A stretch of 64,000 bases of DNA from Pseudoglutamicibacter albus (GTDB lineage: Bacteria; Actinomycetota; Actinomycetes; Actinomycetales; Micrococcaceae). The DNA is taken from positions 186,001-250,000 of the forward strand of contig NZ_JAKRCW010000001.1 of NCBI RefSeq assembly GCF_022346425.1, written 5' to 3'. Below, piece by piece: positions 9,046 to 16,194 of the stretch (its first letter is position 1; each line of letters opens with the position of its first letter). The notes beneath the pieces are model-generated. The model did no database searches, had not been told where the DNA came from, and saw nothing but the letters and a program-made list of their open reading frames with translations. Position numbers and translations under genes: made by a program.

Positions 9046-9591
9046 GTGCCTAGCTCTGAACCCACTCGAGGAATCCCTGGACTGCGGGGCACGGACCACA
9101 TCGGGTTCACGGTCCCTGACATCGACGAGGCACACGATTTCCTGACCCGCATCTTGGGGTGCGAGTACGTGTACTCGCTGGGCCCGTACCCGGCTAATCC
9201 GGAGTTGATGCAGACAAATCTCAACGTGCATCCGGATGCGGTCATGAAGCAGATCCGTTTCTACCGTTGCTTCACGGGAGCTAATTTCGAGGTGTTCCAC
9301 TACGAAGCGCCTGACCAGGTGCAGACTATGCCTAAGAATAGCGACATCGGTGGCCACCACATCGCGCTCTATGTGGATGACCTCGATGCCGCGGTGGAGT
9401 GGCTTCGCTCCAACGGCGTGAAAGTTCAGGGCGAGCCGGTAGCTAGTTCGGCGGCGAGTGAAGGCCAGCGGTGGGTGTATTTCCAGGCGCCGTGGGGCAT
9501 GCAGTTCGAGCTGGTGAGCTTCCCGAACGGCAAGGCATATGAACGCGAAGCCGATGTGAAGCTGTGGAATACCCGCTTCCCGTCAGAGTAA
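9046..9591 (+). CDS. VOC-superfamily protein (glyoxalase/bleomycin-resistance fold)
   Basis: A metal-dependent vicinal-oxygen-chelate protein of about 182 residues. The N-terminal DHIGFTVPDIDEAHDF and central GGHHIALYVDDLDAAVEWL segments are the paired beta-alpha-beta-beta-beta modules; both carry the His expected for metal binding, and the GMQFELVSF segment supplies the terminal Glu. GTG at 9046 is six bases after AAAGGA, the best ribosome site; ATGs at 9031 and 9040 are alternatives. It follows the regulator closely and is probably co-transcribed. Family members are isomerases, dioxygenases or lyases; here it may process an intermediate of the neighbouring catabolic pathway, but the reaction is unknown. 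Confidence 0.85.
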   Translation: MPSSEPTRGIPGLRGTDHIGFTVPDIDEAHDFLTRILGCEYVYSLGPYPANPELMQTNLNVHPDAVMKQIRFYRCFTGANFEVFHYEAPDQVQTMPKNSDIGGHHIALYVDDLDAAVEWLRSNGVKVQGEPVASSAASEGQRWVYFQAPWGMQFELVSFPNGKAYEREADVKLWNTRFPSE

Positions 9592-9705
9592 AAAGCGGCT
9601 GGCCCGCGTAGCAACTGGCTAGAGAAACAGCGCGGAAGCTAACTGACGTGATAACCACGTGGGGCGGCGTCTGATCTTAGCTTTCAGGTTCATCTGAATG
9701 CATAA

Positions 9706-9761
9706 AACTGCTCCCCACTAGTCGGTAACTGATTTCTCAGTCCAACTAATGGGGAGCAGTT
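9706..9761. terminator. Long imperfect inverted repeat after the VOC gene
   Basis: Arms 9706-9722 and 9744-9761 pair over about 16 bp with one mismatch. The loop is ~21 nt and there is no T-run on either side. It sits between the convergent VOC gene and the NTF2-like gene. It may act as a bidirectional terminator or be a remnant of mobile-element ends. Confidence 0.45.
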
Positions 9762-9783
9762 CATCACAGCCCGGCACTGTTTC

Positions 9784-10191
9784 TCACGCCTGACCCCAGA
9801 AACGGTCTTCTGCCGGCCCGTCCGAAGAGAACAGTCGCACCTGCGTGATCCGACCCTCGGAGACGGTGAGTAGGTCGAGGCCGGCTTGGTCCAACGTCTC
9901 GCCGTCGCGGCGGCCCGTGAAGCGCACCGGGGCGGCGACGACGTCGCCGTTCGTCATCAGGGGACCGGCCGGGGCTACCGCGAAGGTACCTTGGCTGACC
10001 TCCATCATCCCGCCGATCAGGGCGCCGACGGCTTCCGGACCGCGGTGCAAGCCGGAGAACCGGTTCTGGCCAGGTTGGTGCCATTCGACCTTCGGATCCA
10101 GGGCGGCCATCGCCTGCTCAACGTTACCGTCTGCGAGATTCTGGAAGTAGCTGCCGACGACTTCGGCGGGGGTGGGGGTGTCCATGCTCAT
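9784..10191 (-). CDS. NTF2-like / SnoaL-type protein
   Basis: A small alpha+beta-barrel protein of 135 residues of the nuclear-transport-factor-2-like (SnoaL) superfamily. The N-terminal helix (EVVGSYFQNLADGNVEQAM), the LDPKVEWHQPG strand and the alternating beta segments to LTVSEGRITQVRLFSS are characteristic. Members are often small-molecule isomerases, hydrolases or uncharacterised pocket proteins. The ATG at 10191 has AGGAG upstream. The frame is open further upstream, but that stretch looks like remnant DNA. It is monocistronic, convergent with the VOC gene, and no substrate is evident. Confidence 0.8.
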   Translation of the reverse strand: MSMDTPTPAEVVGSYFQNLADGNVEQAMAALDPKVEWHQPGQNRFSGLHRGPEAVGALIGGMMEVSQGTFAVAPAGPLMTNGDVVAAPVRFTGRRDGETLDQAGLDLLTVSEGRITQVRLFSSDGPAEDRFWGQA

Positions 10192-10575
10192 CACTCCTAC
10201 AGTGGTTGGTGACGCGACGTTTCCGTCACTTTTACACTGGTGTGCGTATAGCCTCTTGTCAAGGTCCGATTTCATAGAGGATCTTCTTCTTGGTGTTCTA
10301 AGCCGCAACCAGCGTTGACCGATGCTGGTTGATCCACTCATCGTGGGCTTCGACAGTGTGCGCAGGCTCCAGGTCCTGGGACTGTCTCCCAGGACCTGGC
10401 AGCGCTGATTACTGCCGCGCCGGATCCTCGATCCCAAGATCGAACACCCTTGAGGTAGCCCGGACCTTCCTCGCGGATACCACCTGACCGGTATCTCAAA
10501 ACCACCGTTCTGGAATACAAAACCCCAGGTCACAGCCCCACGGGCCCGAAATTAAACTCATGTCGCTAAGTTAGG
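10192..10575. other. Spacer with transposase-like remnant and hairpin
   Basis: No intact gene lies here. On the minus strand around 10300-10357 a short frame ends in WINQHRSTLVAA and a stop, resembling the tail of an integrase-type transposase. A perfect 13-bp hairpin (arms 10369-10381 and 10387-10399, 5-nt loop) follows. I interpret this as debris of an old insertion sequence; the family is uncertain. Confidence 0.35.
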
Positions 10576-11910
10576 TCAGGCTATGCCGAGGCCCAGGTAG
10601 AGGATGATGCCGAGAACCGCGCCGATCGATGTGATGACGATGTTGGTCACGAAGAAGTAGCCGTACGATTCGCGGTGCGTCAGCTGGGTGACAGTGATCG
10701 CGGTGATGTAGCCGCCACTGTATGGCATCGAGTCAAGGCCCGCTGCGGACATCGCGAGGACGCGGTGCATTGCGTCCAGCGAGATGCCGTCCGCCTTGGC
10801 GAGTTCGACGTATTCAGGGCCGAGCGCATCGGAGAACACCTGCAGGCCGCCGGATGCGGAACCGGTTGCGGCGGAGATGGTTGCCACGGCGATTGCGCCG
10901 GAGATCATTGGGTTCATATCGAGGCTCATGGCCCATTCGACAACGGAATTGAAGCCGCTGGACATCGCGACGACGCCGCCGAAACCGACCACGACCGCGG
11001 TGTTCATCAGGGCGATGAGGCTGTCCTGCCCACTGTTGTTGAACCGTTCCAGCATCCCGTCTTTGAGTTTAGGGAAGTGCAGGATGATGGTGATCAGCAC
11101 ACCCGCCGCCAGTGCGATGTTGACGGCGAAGACGGTTTCAAGGATCGGGTTGAGCGTGAAGATGAGGCCGATGACCACCACGATCGGGATGACCGAGCGG
11201 AAGAAACCCGGAACACCGGTGCGGTCGGAGATGTCGATGCGGCTCATGTCATCGCGGGAGCCTGGCACGAAGCCGATGCCTTTTGCGGCGAGGCGCTTCT
11301 GGGAGAAGCGCAGCCACAGCATGCCGAGCATGAACATCACGATCGAGCAGATGATGCCCATGACCGGAGCCGCGTAGGAGGTGGTACCGAAGATTTTCGC
11401 GGGGATCAGGTTCTGGATGGCCGGGGTGCCGGGCATCGAGACCATGGTGAAGCTGGCGCAGCCGAGGAAGAGCGCGGCGGGGAAGAGGCGCTTGGGGATG
11501 TCTTCCTCTTTGAACAGGACAAGCGCGATCGGGTAGATCGAGAAGACGGTCACGAACAAGTTGACGCCGCCGTAGGAGAGGATCGCCGCAGCGAGGACCA
11601 CCACCAGCAGTGCCTTGTGCTTGAGCGGAATCCGGAGGACCTGGAGGGCGATGGATTTCGCGGCGAGGCTACGGCTGAGCAGTTCTCCGAACAGGGTTCC
11701 GAGGAAGAACAGCACGATGTAGTTGGCGACGTAGTTCGCGGTTGTTTGGCCGAAACCTTGAACGAGTGCGTCGGAGACGTTCATCCCGTTGAAGAGGATG
11801 ACGACAAGCGAGGCGGCGAGGGTCGCGGGGACCATGCCGAGGCCGCGGAACGCTAGAAGGATCATCGTTCCGAGCCCGGCGAGGATGCCTAAGAGGCCGA
11901 GGAGGGTCAT
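10576..11910 (-). CDS. GntP-family permease (gluconate/organic acid:H+ symporter type)
   Basis: A polytopic inner-membrane carrier of 444 residues with about 12 hydrophobic segments. The family-like features are a FFLGTLFGELL stretch, SYGGVNLFVTVFSIYPIALVLF, and MVSMPGTPAIQN in the middle. The C-terminal half has the conserved GSASGG-type turn (ATGSASGGLQ). GntP carriers import gluconate, related sugar acids or other hydroxy acids by proton symport. Three palindromic TTGGATCCAA-type sites lie 100-190 bp upstream, the same element found at the E1 operon and its regulator, so it is likely the uptake system of that pathway. The start ATG at 11910 has only a weak ribosome site. Confidence 0.88.
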   Translation of the reverse strand: MTLLGLLGILAGLGTMILLAFRGLGMVPATLAASLVVILFNGMNVSDALVQGFGQTTANYVANYIVLFFLGTLFGELLSRSLAAKSIALQVLRIPLKHKALLVVVLAAAILSYGGVNLFVTVFSIYPIALVLFKEEDIPKRLFPAALFLGCASFTMVSMPGTPAIQNLIPAKIFGTTSYAAPVMGIICSIVMFMLGMLWLRFSQKRLAAKGIGFVPGSRDDMSRIDISDRTGVPGFFRSVIPIVVVIGLIFTLNPILETVFAVNIALAAGVLITIILHFPKLKDGMLERFNNSGQDSLIALMNTAVVVGFGGVVAMSSGFNSVVEWAMSLDMNPMISGAIAVATISAATGSASGGLQVFSDALGPEYVELAKADGISLDAMHRVLAMSAAGLDSMPYSGGYITAITVTQLTHRESYGYFFVTNIVITSIGAVLGIILYLGLGIA

Positions 11911-12015
11911 GATTCGCTCACAATCATTCGAATGATGGGGCGGCTGCTAGCGGGATGCGGCCGCTTCATTAATCACCCGCGCGATGTGGGTGACATCACA
12001 GGAATATTCCCACGA

Positions 12016-12098
12016 TTGGATCCAAAAGGCAATGCGTGTGGGTGTTCCATTGAGAGTTCTAGGCTTATGTGGCCGAAAATGGATCCCTTTGGATCCAG
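12016..12098. promoter_or_regulatory. Cluster of three TTGGATCCAA-type operators upstream of the GntP gene
   Basis: The full palindrome TTGGATCCAA is at 12016-12025. A TGGATCC variant at 12080-12086 and TTGGATCCAG at 12089-12098 follow almost back to back. They match the sites flanking the FadR-type regulator at 8239 and 8026 and link the permease to that regulon by inference. Confidence 0.75.
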
Positions 12099-12232
12099 TG
12101 CAGGCGATGCTGATGGCTTGGTGAAGCCATTGCACCTACCCGTTAACAGCAACGGTGCCGAGTGCCGTCACCTAGGTGATCGGCCGCCCGGCACCGTCGT
12201 TTGGTACTGAAACCAGCTCAGCAGGACCTGGC

Positions 12233-12898
12233 TCAGAGGCTCGCTACTGGGTCCTGCCCGTCCTTGAACGCAATGAACCGTTCCTCTGGAAGCTGCTCTA
12301 CGTCAACCAGATGCGCCAGCACCTGCGCAACCAGTTCCCGGCTAGTTTCCGTGCTCTCCGGTACACCGTTGTTCGGATTGAAACGCTGCATACCGGCGGG
12401 CGCATCCTCATCGGTGAGGAGCCCCGGGCCAACGATGGCGTAGTCCAGGCTCGTGCCCTGCAGGTGCTCGTCGGTGGCACGCTTGGCCAGCACGTAGTGG
12501 TGGAAGGGGTCTTCTTCGTCGATGGGGTGCACGAACGAGGTCGCGAAGCTCACCATGAGGTAGCGGGGCTTGCTAGCGGCACGGGTGGCGGCATCGATCG
12601 ATGCGATCGCGGCGTCTCGGTCGATGGCGTAGGTCTGGTCGACACCGTTGCGGCCGCCGTTGCCCGCGGCCCAGATGACGACGTCTTTGTCGCGTAGCAG
12701 CTCATCCCACGCGGCGTCGTCGAAGTCGAGCATCTCGGCGATGCGAGGCCGTGCGCCGAGGGCTACGATGTCCGCCTCATATTCGGGCTTCCGGATGAGG
12801 GCCTCGACGTTGTGGCCGGCTTTGGTCAGCAACGGCAGGGTGCGCAGGGCAACTCGTCCGTGGCCGCCAATGACAAGGACATTCTTAGATGTACTCAC
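12233..12898 (-). CDS. NAD(P)-binding NmrA/SDR-like protein
   Basis: An atypical SDR of about 221 residues. Residues 1-25 form the Rossmann dinucleotide site (VLVIGGHGRVALRTLPLL), followed by VIWAAGNGG and YLMVSFATSF in the positions of the NAD-ring and catalytic strands. The Tyr-x3-Lys motif is present as YVLAKRA, and AIVGPGLLTDE is typical of NmrA-like and NAD(P)-binding YwnB-type proteins. These act as stress-related reductases or redox sensors. I take the GTG at 12898, because the longer upstream frame is rich in low-complexity residues. The gene is divergent from hsdM and has no operon partner. Confidence 0.85.
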   Translation of the reverse strand: MSTSKNVLVIGGHGRVALRTLPLLTKAGHNVEALIRKPEYEADIVALGARPRIAEMLDFDDAAWDELLRDKDVVIWAAGNGGRNGVDQTYAIDRDAAIASIDAATRAASKPRYLMVSFATSFVHPIDEEDPFHHYVLAKRATDEHLQGTSLDYAIVGPGLLTDEDAPAGMQRFNPNNGVPESTETSRELVAQVLAHLVDVEQLPEERFIAFKDGQDPVASL

Positions 12899-13093
12899 GC
12901 CAACCACCCTACGCGTGGGGTCTGGCGCGCGAGGCATGGTTGCAAGCCACCGCTTCGTATCCCCGCCATCGCCCACCTCACCCTCGCGTCCCACCACCGC
13001 GCGCCCACCGAGCCCGCCGTCACACGCTGGCATATCCTGTCAGAAAGCTTTCTTTTGGCTTCCATTCGCGTGCCTGGGTTGTGAGGGGTTGTT

Positions 13094-13770
13094 GTGGGTT
13101 CTTTGTCGCGTGAGGTTCAGCGGGACCGTTTGCACAGAACTATTTGGGAGGTTGCGAACGAGCTCCGTGGTGCGGTGGACGGTTGGGATTTTAAGAGCTA
13201 TGTGCTCGGGATGTTGTTTTACCGCTTCATTTCGGAGAACCTCGCGACCTTCATCGAAAAGAATGAGGGTGAGGGGTTCAGCTATGCGGACCTGACGGAT
13301 GAGCAGGCTGAGCCGATCCGCCAAATGATGGTGGATGAGAAGGGTTTCTTCATCCTTCCCTCGCAGCTGTTCGTGAATGTGCGTAAGCGGGCGGCGCAGG
13401 ATGAGAATCTGAACGAGACCCTGGAGAAGGTCTTCCAAAGTATCGAGGGTTCGTCGGTGGGTCATGCGAGTGAGGACGACCTCAAGGGCCTGTTCGATGA
13501 TCTTGATGTGAACTCGACCCGCTTGGGTAACACGGTGGAACGCCGTAACGAGAAGCTGCGCAAGCTGCTCAACGCGATCGGTGAGCTGGACATGGGCGAG
13601 CTGCACGATGAGGGCATCGACATGTTCGGTGACGCCTACGAATTCCTCATGCAGATGTACGCCTCCCAGGCCGGTAAGTCTGGCGGCGAGTACTACACGC
13701 CGCAGGAAGTCAGCGAGCTGTTGGCGCGCCTGACGGTGATCGGTAAGGACAGCGTGCAGCGTGTGTATGA
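13094..13770 (+). pseudogene. hsdM: Type I restriction-modification methyltransferase HsdM, 5' part (split by island)
   Basis: The N-terminal helical domain and start of the methyltransferase domain of HsdM, the N6-adenine methylating subunit. It includes the family segments DRLHRTIWEVANELRG, WDFKSYVLGMLFYRFI and SGGEYYTPQEVSELLARL. The frame runs to RVY plus the first two bases of the next codon at 13769-13770 and then enters unrelated DNA, where it soon stops. The missing part resumes in the correct phase near 23935 with DPAVGSG, methyltransferase motif I. The GTG start follows a GAGGGG ribosome site. The gene is therefore cut within motif I, and the local type I system is presumably unable to methylate unless the insert is lost. 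Confidence 0.93.
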
Positions 13771-13850
13771 AACTTTCATGTCACAACGGATACAAACGCG
13801 CGCCAACTACGATTTAGCCGCTTGACTGGTTCACTTCCAGCGAGCGAGGG

Positions 13851-14067
13851 TCATGGGCCGATCTTCCGGGAAACGAAGAGCTTGCGGTAATGGGGATCCC
13901 CGTCTTTACGCGGGTAATAGTGCCAGCCAATTCCTACCCAAAACTCGTCAGCGCCTTCGGAGAAAGCGATCAAGGGGTAACCTGCGTAGTGGCTGATCAG
14001 ATGCCTTGCAAGCTCAGCCCCATAGTGCTGTCGGCGAAGGTCATGACGGATTTCAAAGAACCAGATC
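13851..14067 (-). pseudogene. C-terminal fragment, GNAT-acetyltransferase-like
   Basis: A minus-strand frame of about 72 residues ends at 13851. It includes YGAELARHLISHY, then EFWVGIGWHYYPRKDG and LFVSRKIGP. The composition looks like the C-terminal half of a small globular enzyme, loosely GNAT-like, but the family is not certain. Its 5' part is removed by the ISL3 element that begins at 14068. Confidence 0.5.
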
Positions 14068-15493
14068 GGCTCTTCGCGAACGAGGGTGTAGTCGGGTGAG
14101 CGCGTCGGTGGCCGGGTAGGGGTCGAGGTCTCCCGGATGATGGAAGTTCTTCACGCTCGCCATCCCGAAAGACCTCGACGTGCTCCACTCTACTTTCGCG
14201 ACCCCTGACCTGACCACGTTCTGCCGCCTGGATGAACTCGGACTCGAAGCGGTCGGCCAGCTGATCGAGCGGGACCGGGCGATGATCGAGTGTCGGCCGG
14301 TCGAGGTGGACCCCTGGTGTCGGAAGTGCGGGGCGGAGGGCGTGTCGCGGGACACGGTGACGCGTCGACTCGCGCATGAGCCGTTCGGGCATAGGCCGAC
14401 AACGCTTCTGGTCCGGGTCCGCCGCTACCGGTGCGCGCACTGCCGACGGACGTGGCGGCAGGACATGACTCGCGCCGCCGCGCCACGAGCGAAGATCTCC
14501 CGCCTTGGCGTGGAGTGGGCGCTGCGGGGCATCGTCATCGACCACCTCACCGTGACCCGTGTCGCCGCGGGTCTCGGGGTTTCCTGGAGCGCCGCGAACA
14601 CTGCGGTGCTCGCGGAGGGCAAGCGTCGACTCATCGACGATCCTGGTCGGTTCGACGGGGTCACCACGATCGGCGTCGACGAGCACGTCTGGCGGCACAC
14701 CCGCCTCGGTGACAAGTACGTCACCGTGATCATCGACCTCACCCCGGCCCGCGACAAGACCGGCCCCGCGCGGCTGCTGGACATGGTCGAGGGTCGTTCG
14801 AAGGCGGTGTTCAAGCAATGGCTCGCGGCGCGCCCACCCGAGTGGAGCAAGCGGATCGAAGTCGTCGCGATGGACGGGGTCGCAGGCTTCAAGACGGCCG
14901 CCGCCGAAGAACTCCCCGACGCCGTCCCGGTCATGGACCCCTTCCACGTTGTCCGCCTCGCCGGCGACGCGTTGGACCAGTGCCGACGCCGAGTGCAGCA
15001 GGACACGGTCGGGCATCGCGGCCGCGCCGGTGACCCGCTCTACAAAGCGCGCCGCACCCTGCACACCGGCGCGGACCTGCTCACCGAGAAACAGACCGCC
15101 CGCCTGGAGGCTGTGTCCGCGATCGAAGAGCACATCGAAGTCGAAGCGACCTGGGGTATCTACCAGCGCATCGTCGCCGCCTACCGGGAACCCGACAAGA
15201 AGAAGGCCAAACAGATGATGCACGCTGCGTTCGATGCGATCACCACCGGCGTCCCCGCCGCGCTCGTAGAGATCCGCCGGCTCGGCCGCACCATGGGCCA
15301 GCGCGCCACCGACATCCTCGCGTTCTTCGACCGCCCCGGCACATCGAACGGGCCAACAGAGGCGATCAACGGCCGACTCGAACACCTCCGCGGCTCCGCG
15401 CTCGGCTTCAGGAACCTCACGAACTACGTCGCGCGCAACCTGCTCGAAGCCGGAGGCTTCAGACCCCACCTACACCCTCGTTCGTGAAGAGCC
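14068..15493 (+). mobile_element. ISL3-family insertion sequence
   Basis: The element has terminal inverted repeats at 14068-14091 and 15470-15493 that match at 23 of 24 positions (GGCTCTTC, then CGAACGAGGGTGTAG) and one transposase gene between. The 8-bp flanks differ (ACCAGATC and GAGAAACC), so there is no target duplication. This implies that one flank was replaced by later recombination or deletion. Confidence 0.9.
14180..15487 (+). CDS. ISL3-family transposase
   Basis: A transposase of 435 residues. It has an N-terminal zinc-binding region (CRKCG at ~48-52 and RCAHCRRTW at ~84-92), a helix-turn-helix around 120-145, and a DDE catalytic domain. The DDE residues fit TIGVDEHVWR, VAMDGVAGF and a Glu near GPTEAINGR. 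It is similar in length and layout to the IS13869/IS1207 group of corynebacteria. The reading frame is intact and the terminal repeats are near-perfect, so the element could still be active. The stop codon lies within the right terminal repeat. Confidence 0.93.
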   Translation: MLHSTFATPDLTTFCRLDELGLEAVGQLIERDRAMIECRPVEVDPWCRKCGAEGVSRDTVTRRLAHEPFGHRPTTLLVRVRRYRCAHCRRTWRQDMTRAAAPRAKISRLGVEWALRGIVIDHLTVTRVAAGLGVSWSAANTAVLAEGKRRLIDDPGRFDGVTTIGVDEHVWRHTRLGDKYVTVIIDLTPARDKTGPARLLDMVEGRSKAVFKQWLAARPPEWSKRIEVVAMDGVAGFKTAAAEELPDAVPVMDPFHVVRLAGDALDQCRRRVQQDTVGHRGRAGDPLYKARRTLHTGADLLTEKQTARLEAVSAIEEHIEVEATWGIYQRIVAAYREPDKKKAKQMMHAAFDAITTGVPAALVEIRRLGRTMGQRATDILAFFDRPGTSNGPTEAINGRLEHLRGSALGFRNLTNYVARNLLEAGGFRPHLHPRS

Positions 15494-15547
15494 GAGAAAC
15501 CCCTCGAGCTGCGTCTCTGCGTGGGCTCAACGTCTAGCTCAAGGGAC

Positions 15548-15583
15548 TTGACCCCAGTCGAGAGTTAGGTTAGGCTAACCTAA
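15548..15583 (+). promoter_or_regulatory. Iron-regulated promoter with a perfect DtxR/IdeR box
   Basis: A 19-bp perfect palindrome with one central base (9-1-9) lies at 15565-15583 and matches the DtxR/IdeR consensus TTAGGTTAGsCTAACCTAA. It overlaps a plausible -10 (TAGGCT at 15571) that lies 17 bp after a -35 TTGACC at 15548. The GTG of the ECF S gene follows 17 bp later, after an AAAGGGGG ribosome site. Iron-loaded DtxR/IdeR should therefore block RNA polymerase directly. The -35 hexamer lies in a 15-bp string identical to the right end of the IS256 element at 23588. Confidence 0.9.
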
Positions 15584-15600
15584 GTGAAAGGGGGTTTGCT

Positions 15601-16194
15601 GTGACAGACCGATCCGGTACGGTTCGACGCTCAGCTCGCGGAGGATTAACCGACTCAATTCTAGGTACCCGAAATCTCATGATGGTGGCCTCCCTGTCGG
15701 TGGTCGGCCTCATCATCCTCATCCCACTGAACTACACCGCGCCGGCGGGTGCGGCTTCGCAGAGCGCAGTCTGGCTCGGGGTGTCCCTTCTCGGACTTTG
15801 GGTCATTCCCTACCTCCTTCCTCTGGCCGTTGTGCGAAGGCCGGGCGCTTCGCTGCTGGCCGCGCTGATCATCGGAGTTGTGAGCGTATTTACTACTCCC
15901 ACTGGGCCTGCCGCGATTGTCGGTAACGTCATTGGCGGGCTCCTGGTTGAGTTTCCCATGGCGTTGATGCTGTACCGGAAGTGGACGTGGTGGGCGTATC
16001 TGATCTCCGCCGCATTCTTCGGGGCATTTAACAGCCTGTTGTACCTCACGCTGCTCAAGCACGCGGTGGGAATCTCGGTATCGGGACTGATCGTGCTGGT
16101 GGGAGTCACGTCGTCCGTCATTGGCGGTTTGGCCGTCGTCGGACTAACCCGTTTGCTCAACAATGCAGGCGTAGGCGTAGACCATCGTGAGTGA
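15601..16194 (+). CDS. ECF transporter substrate-binding (S) component-like membrane protein
   Basis: A membrane protein of 197 residues with about six hydrophobic segments separated by short loops, no signal peptide, and an N-terminal basic cytoplasmic stretch. It fits the size and topology of the integral S components of energy-coupling factor importers, close in appearance to the MptD-type group. It overlaps the downstream ATPase-ATPase-T gene by eight bases and lies directly under the iron box. S components give specificity; here iron control and the YbtPQ-like partners suggest a metallophore or iron-related cofactor, which is inference. GTG start with AAAGGGGG. Confidence 0.82.
   Translation: MTDRSGTVRRSARGGLTDSILGTRNLMMVASLSVVGLIILIPLNYTAPAGAASQSAVWLGVSLLGLWVIPYLLPLAVVRRPGASLLAALIIGVVSVFTTPTGPAAIVGNVIGGLLVEFPMALMLYRKWTWWAYLISAAFFGAFNSLLYLTLLKHAVGISVSGLIVLVGVTSSVIGGLAVVGLTRLLNNAGVGVDHRE

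Noticed and set aside
10560-10580. Possible half iron box (TTAGGTCAGGCTA) near 10570
   Set aside because: It is a half match at the 3' end of the GntP gene, not near a promoter.
10675-11856. 393-codon plus-strand frame opposite the GntP permease
   Set aside because: The product is an Asp/Glu/His/Arg-rich sequence with no hydrophobic core. The minus strand encodes a clear permease.
13997-15469. 490-codon frame antisense to the ISL3 transposase
   Set aside because: The sense protein is a complete transposase ending within the right inverted repeat. The antisense frame is a high-GC artefact, although its extreme 3' end overlaps the real acetyltransferase-like fragment in another frame.
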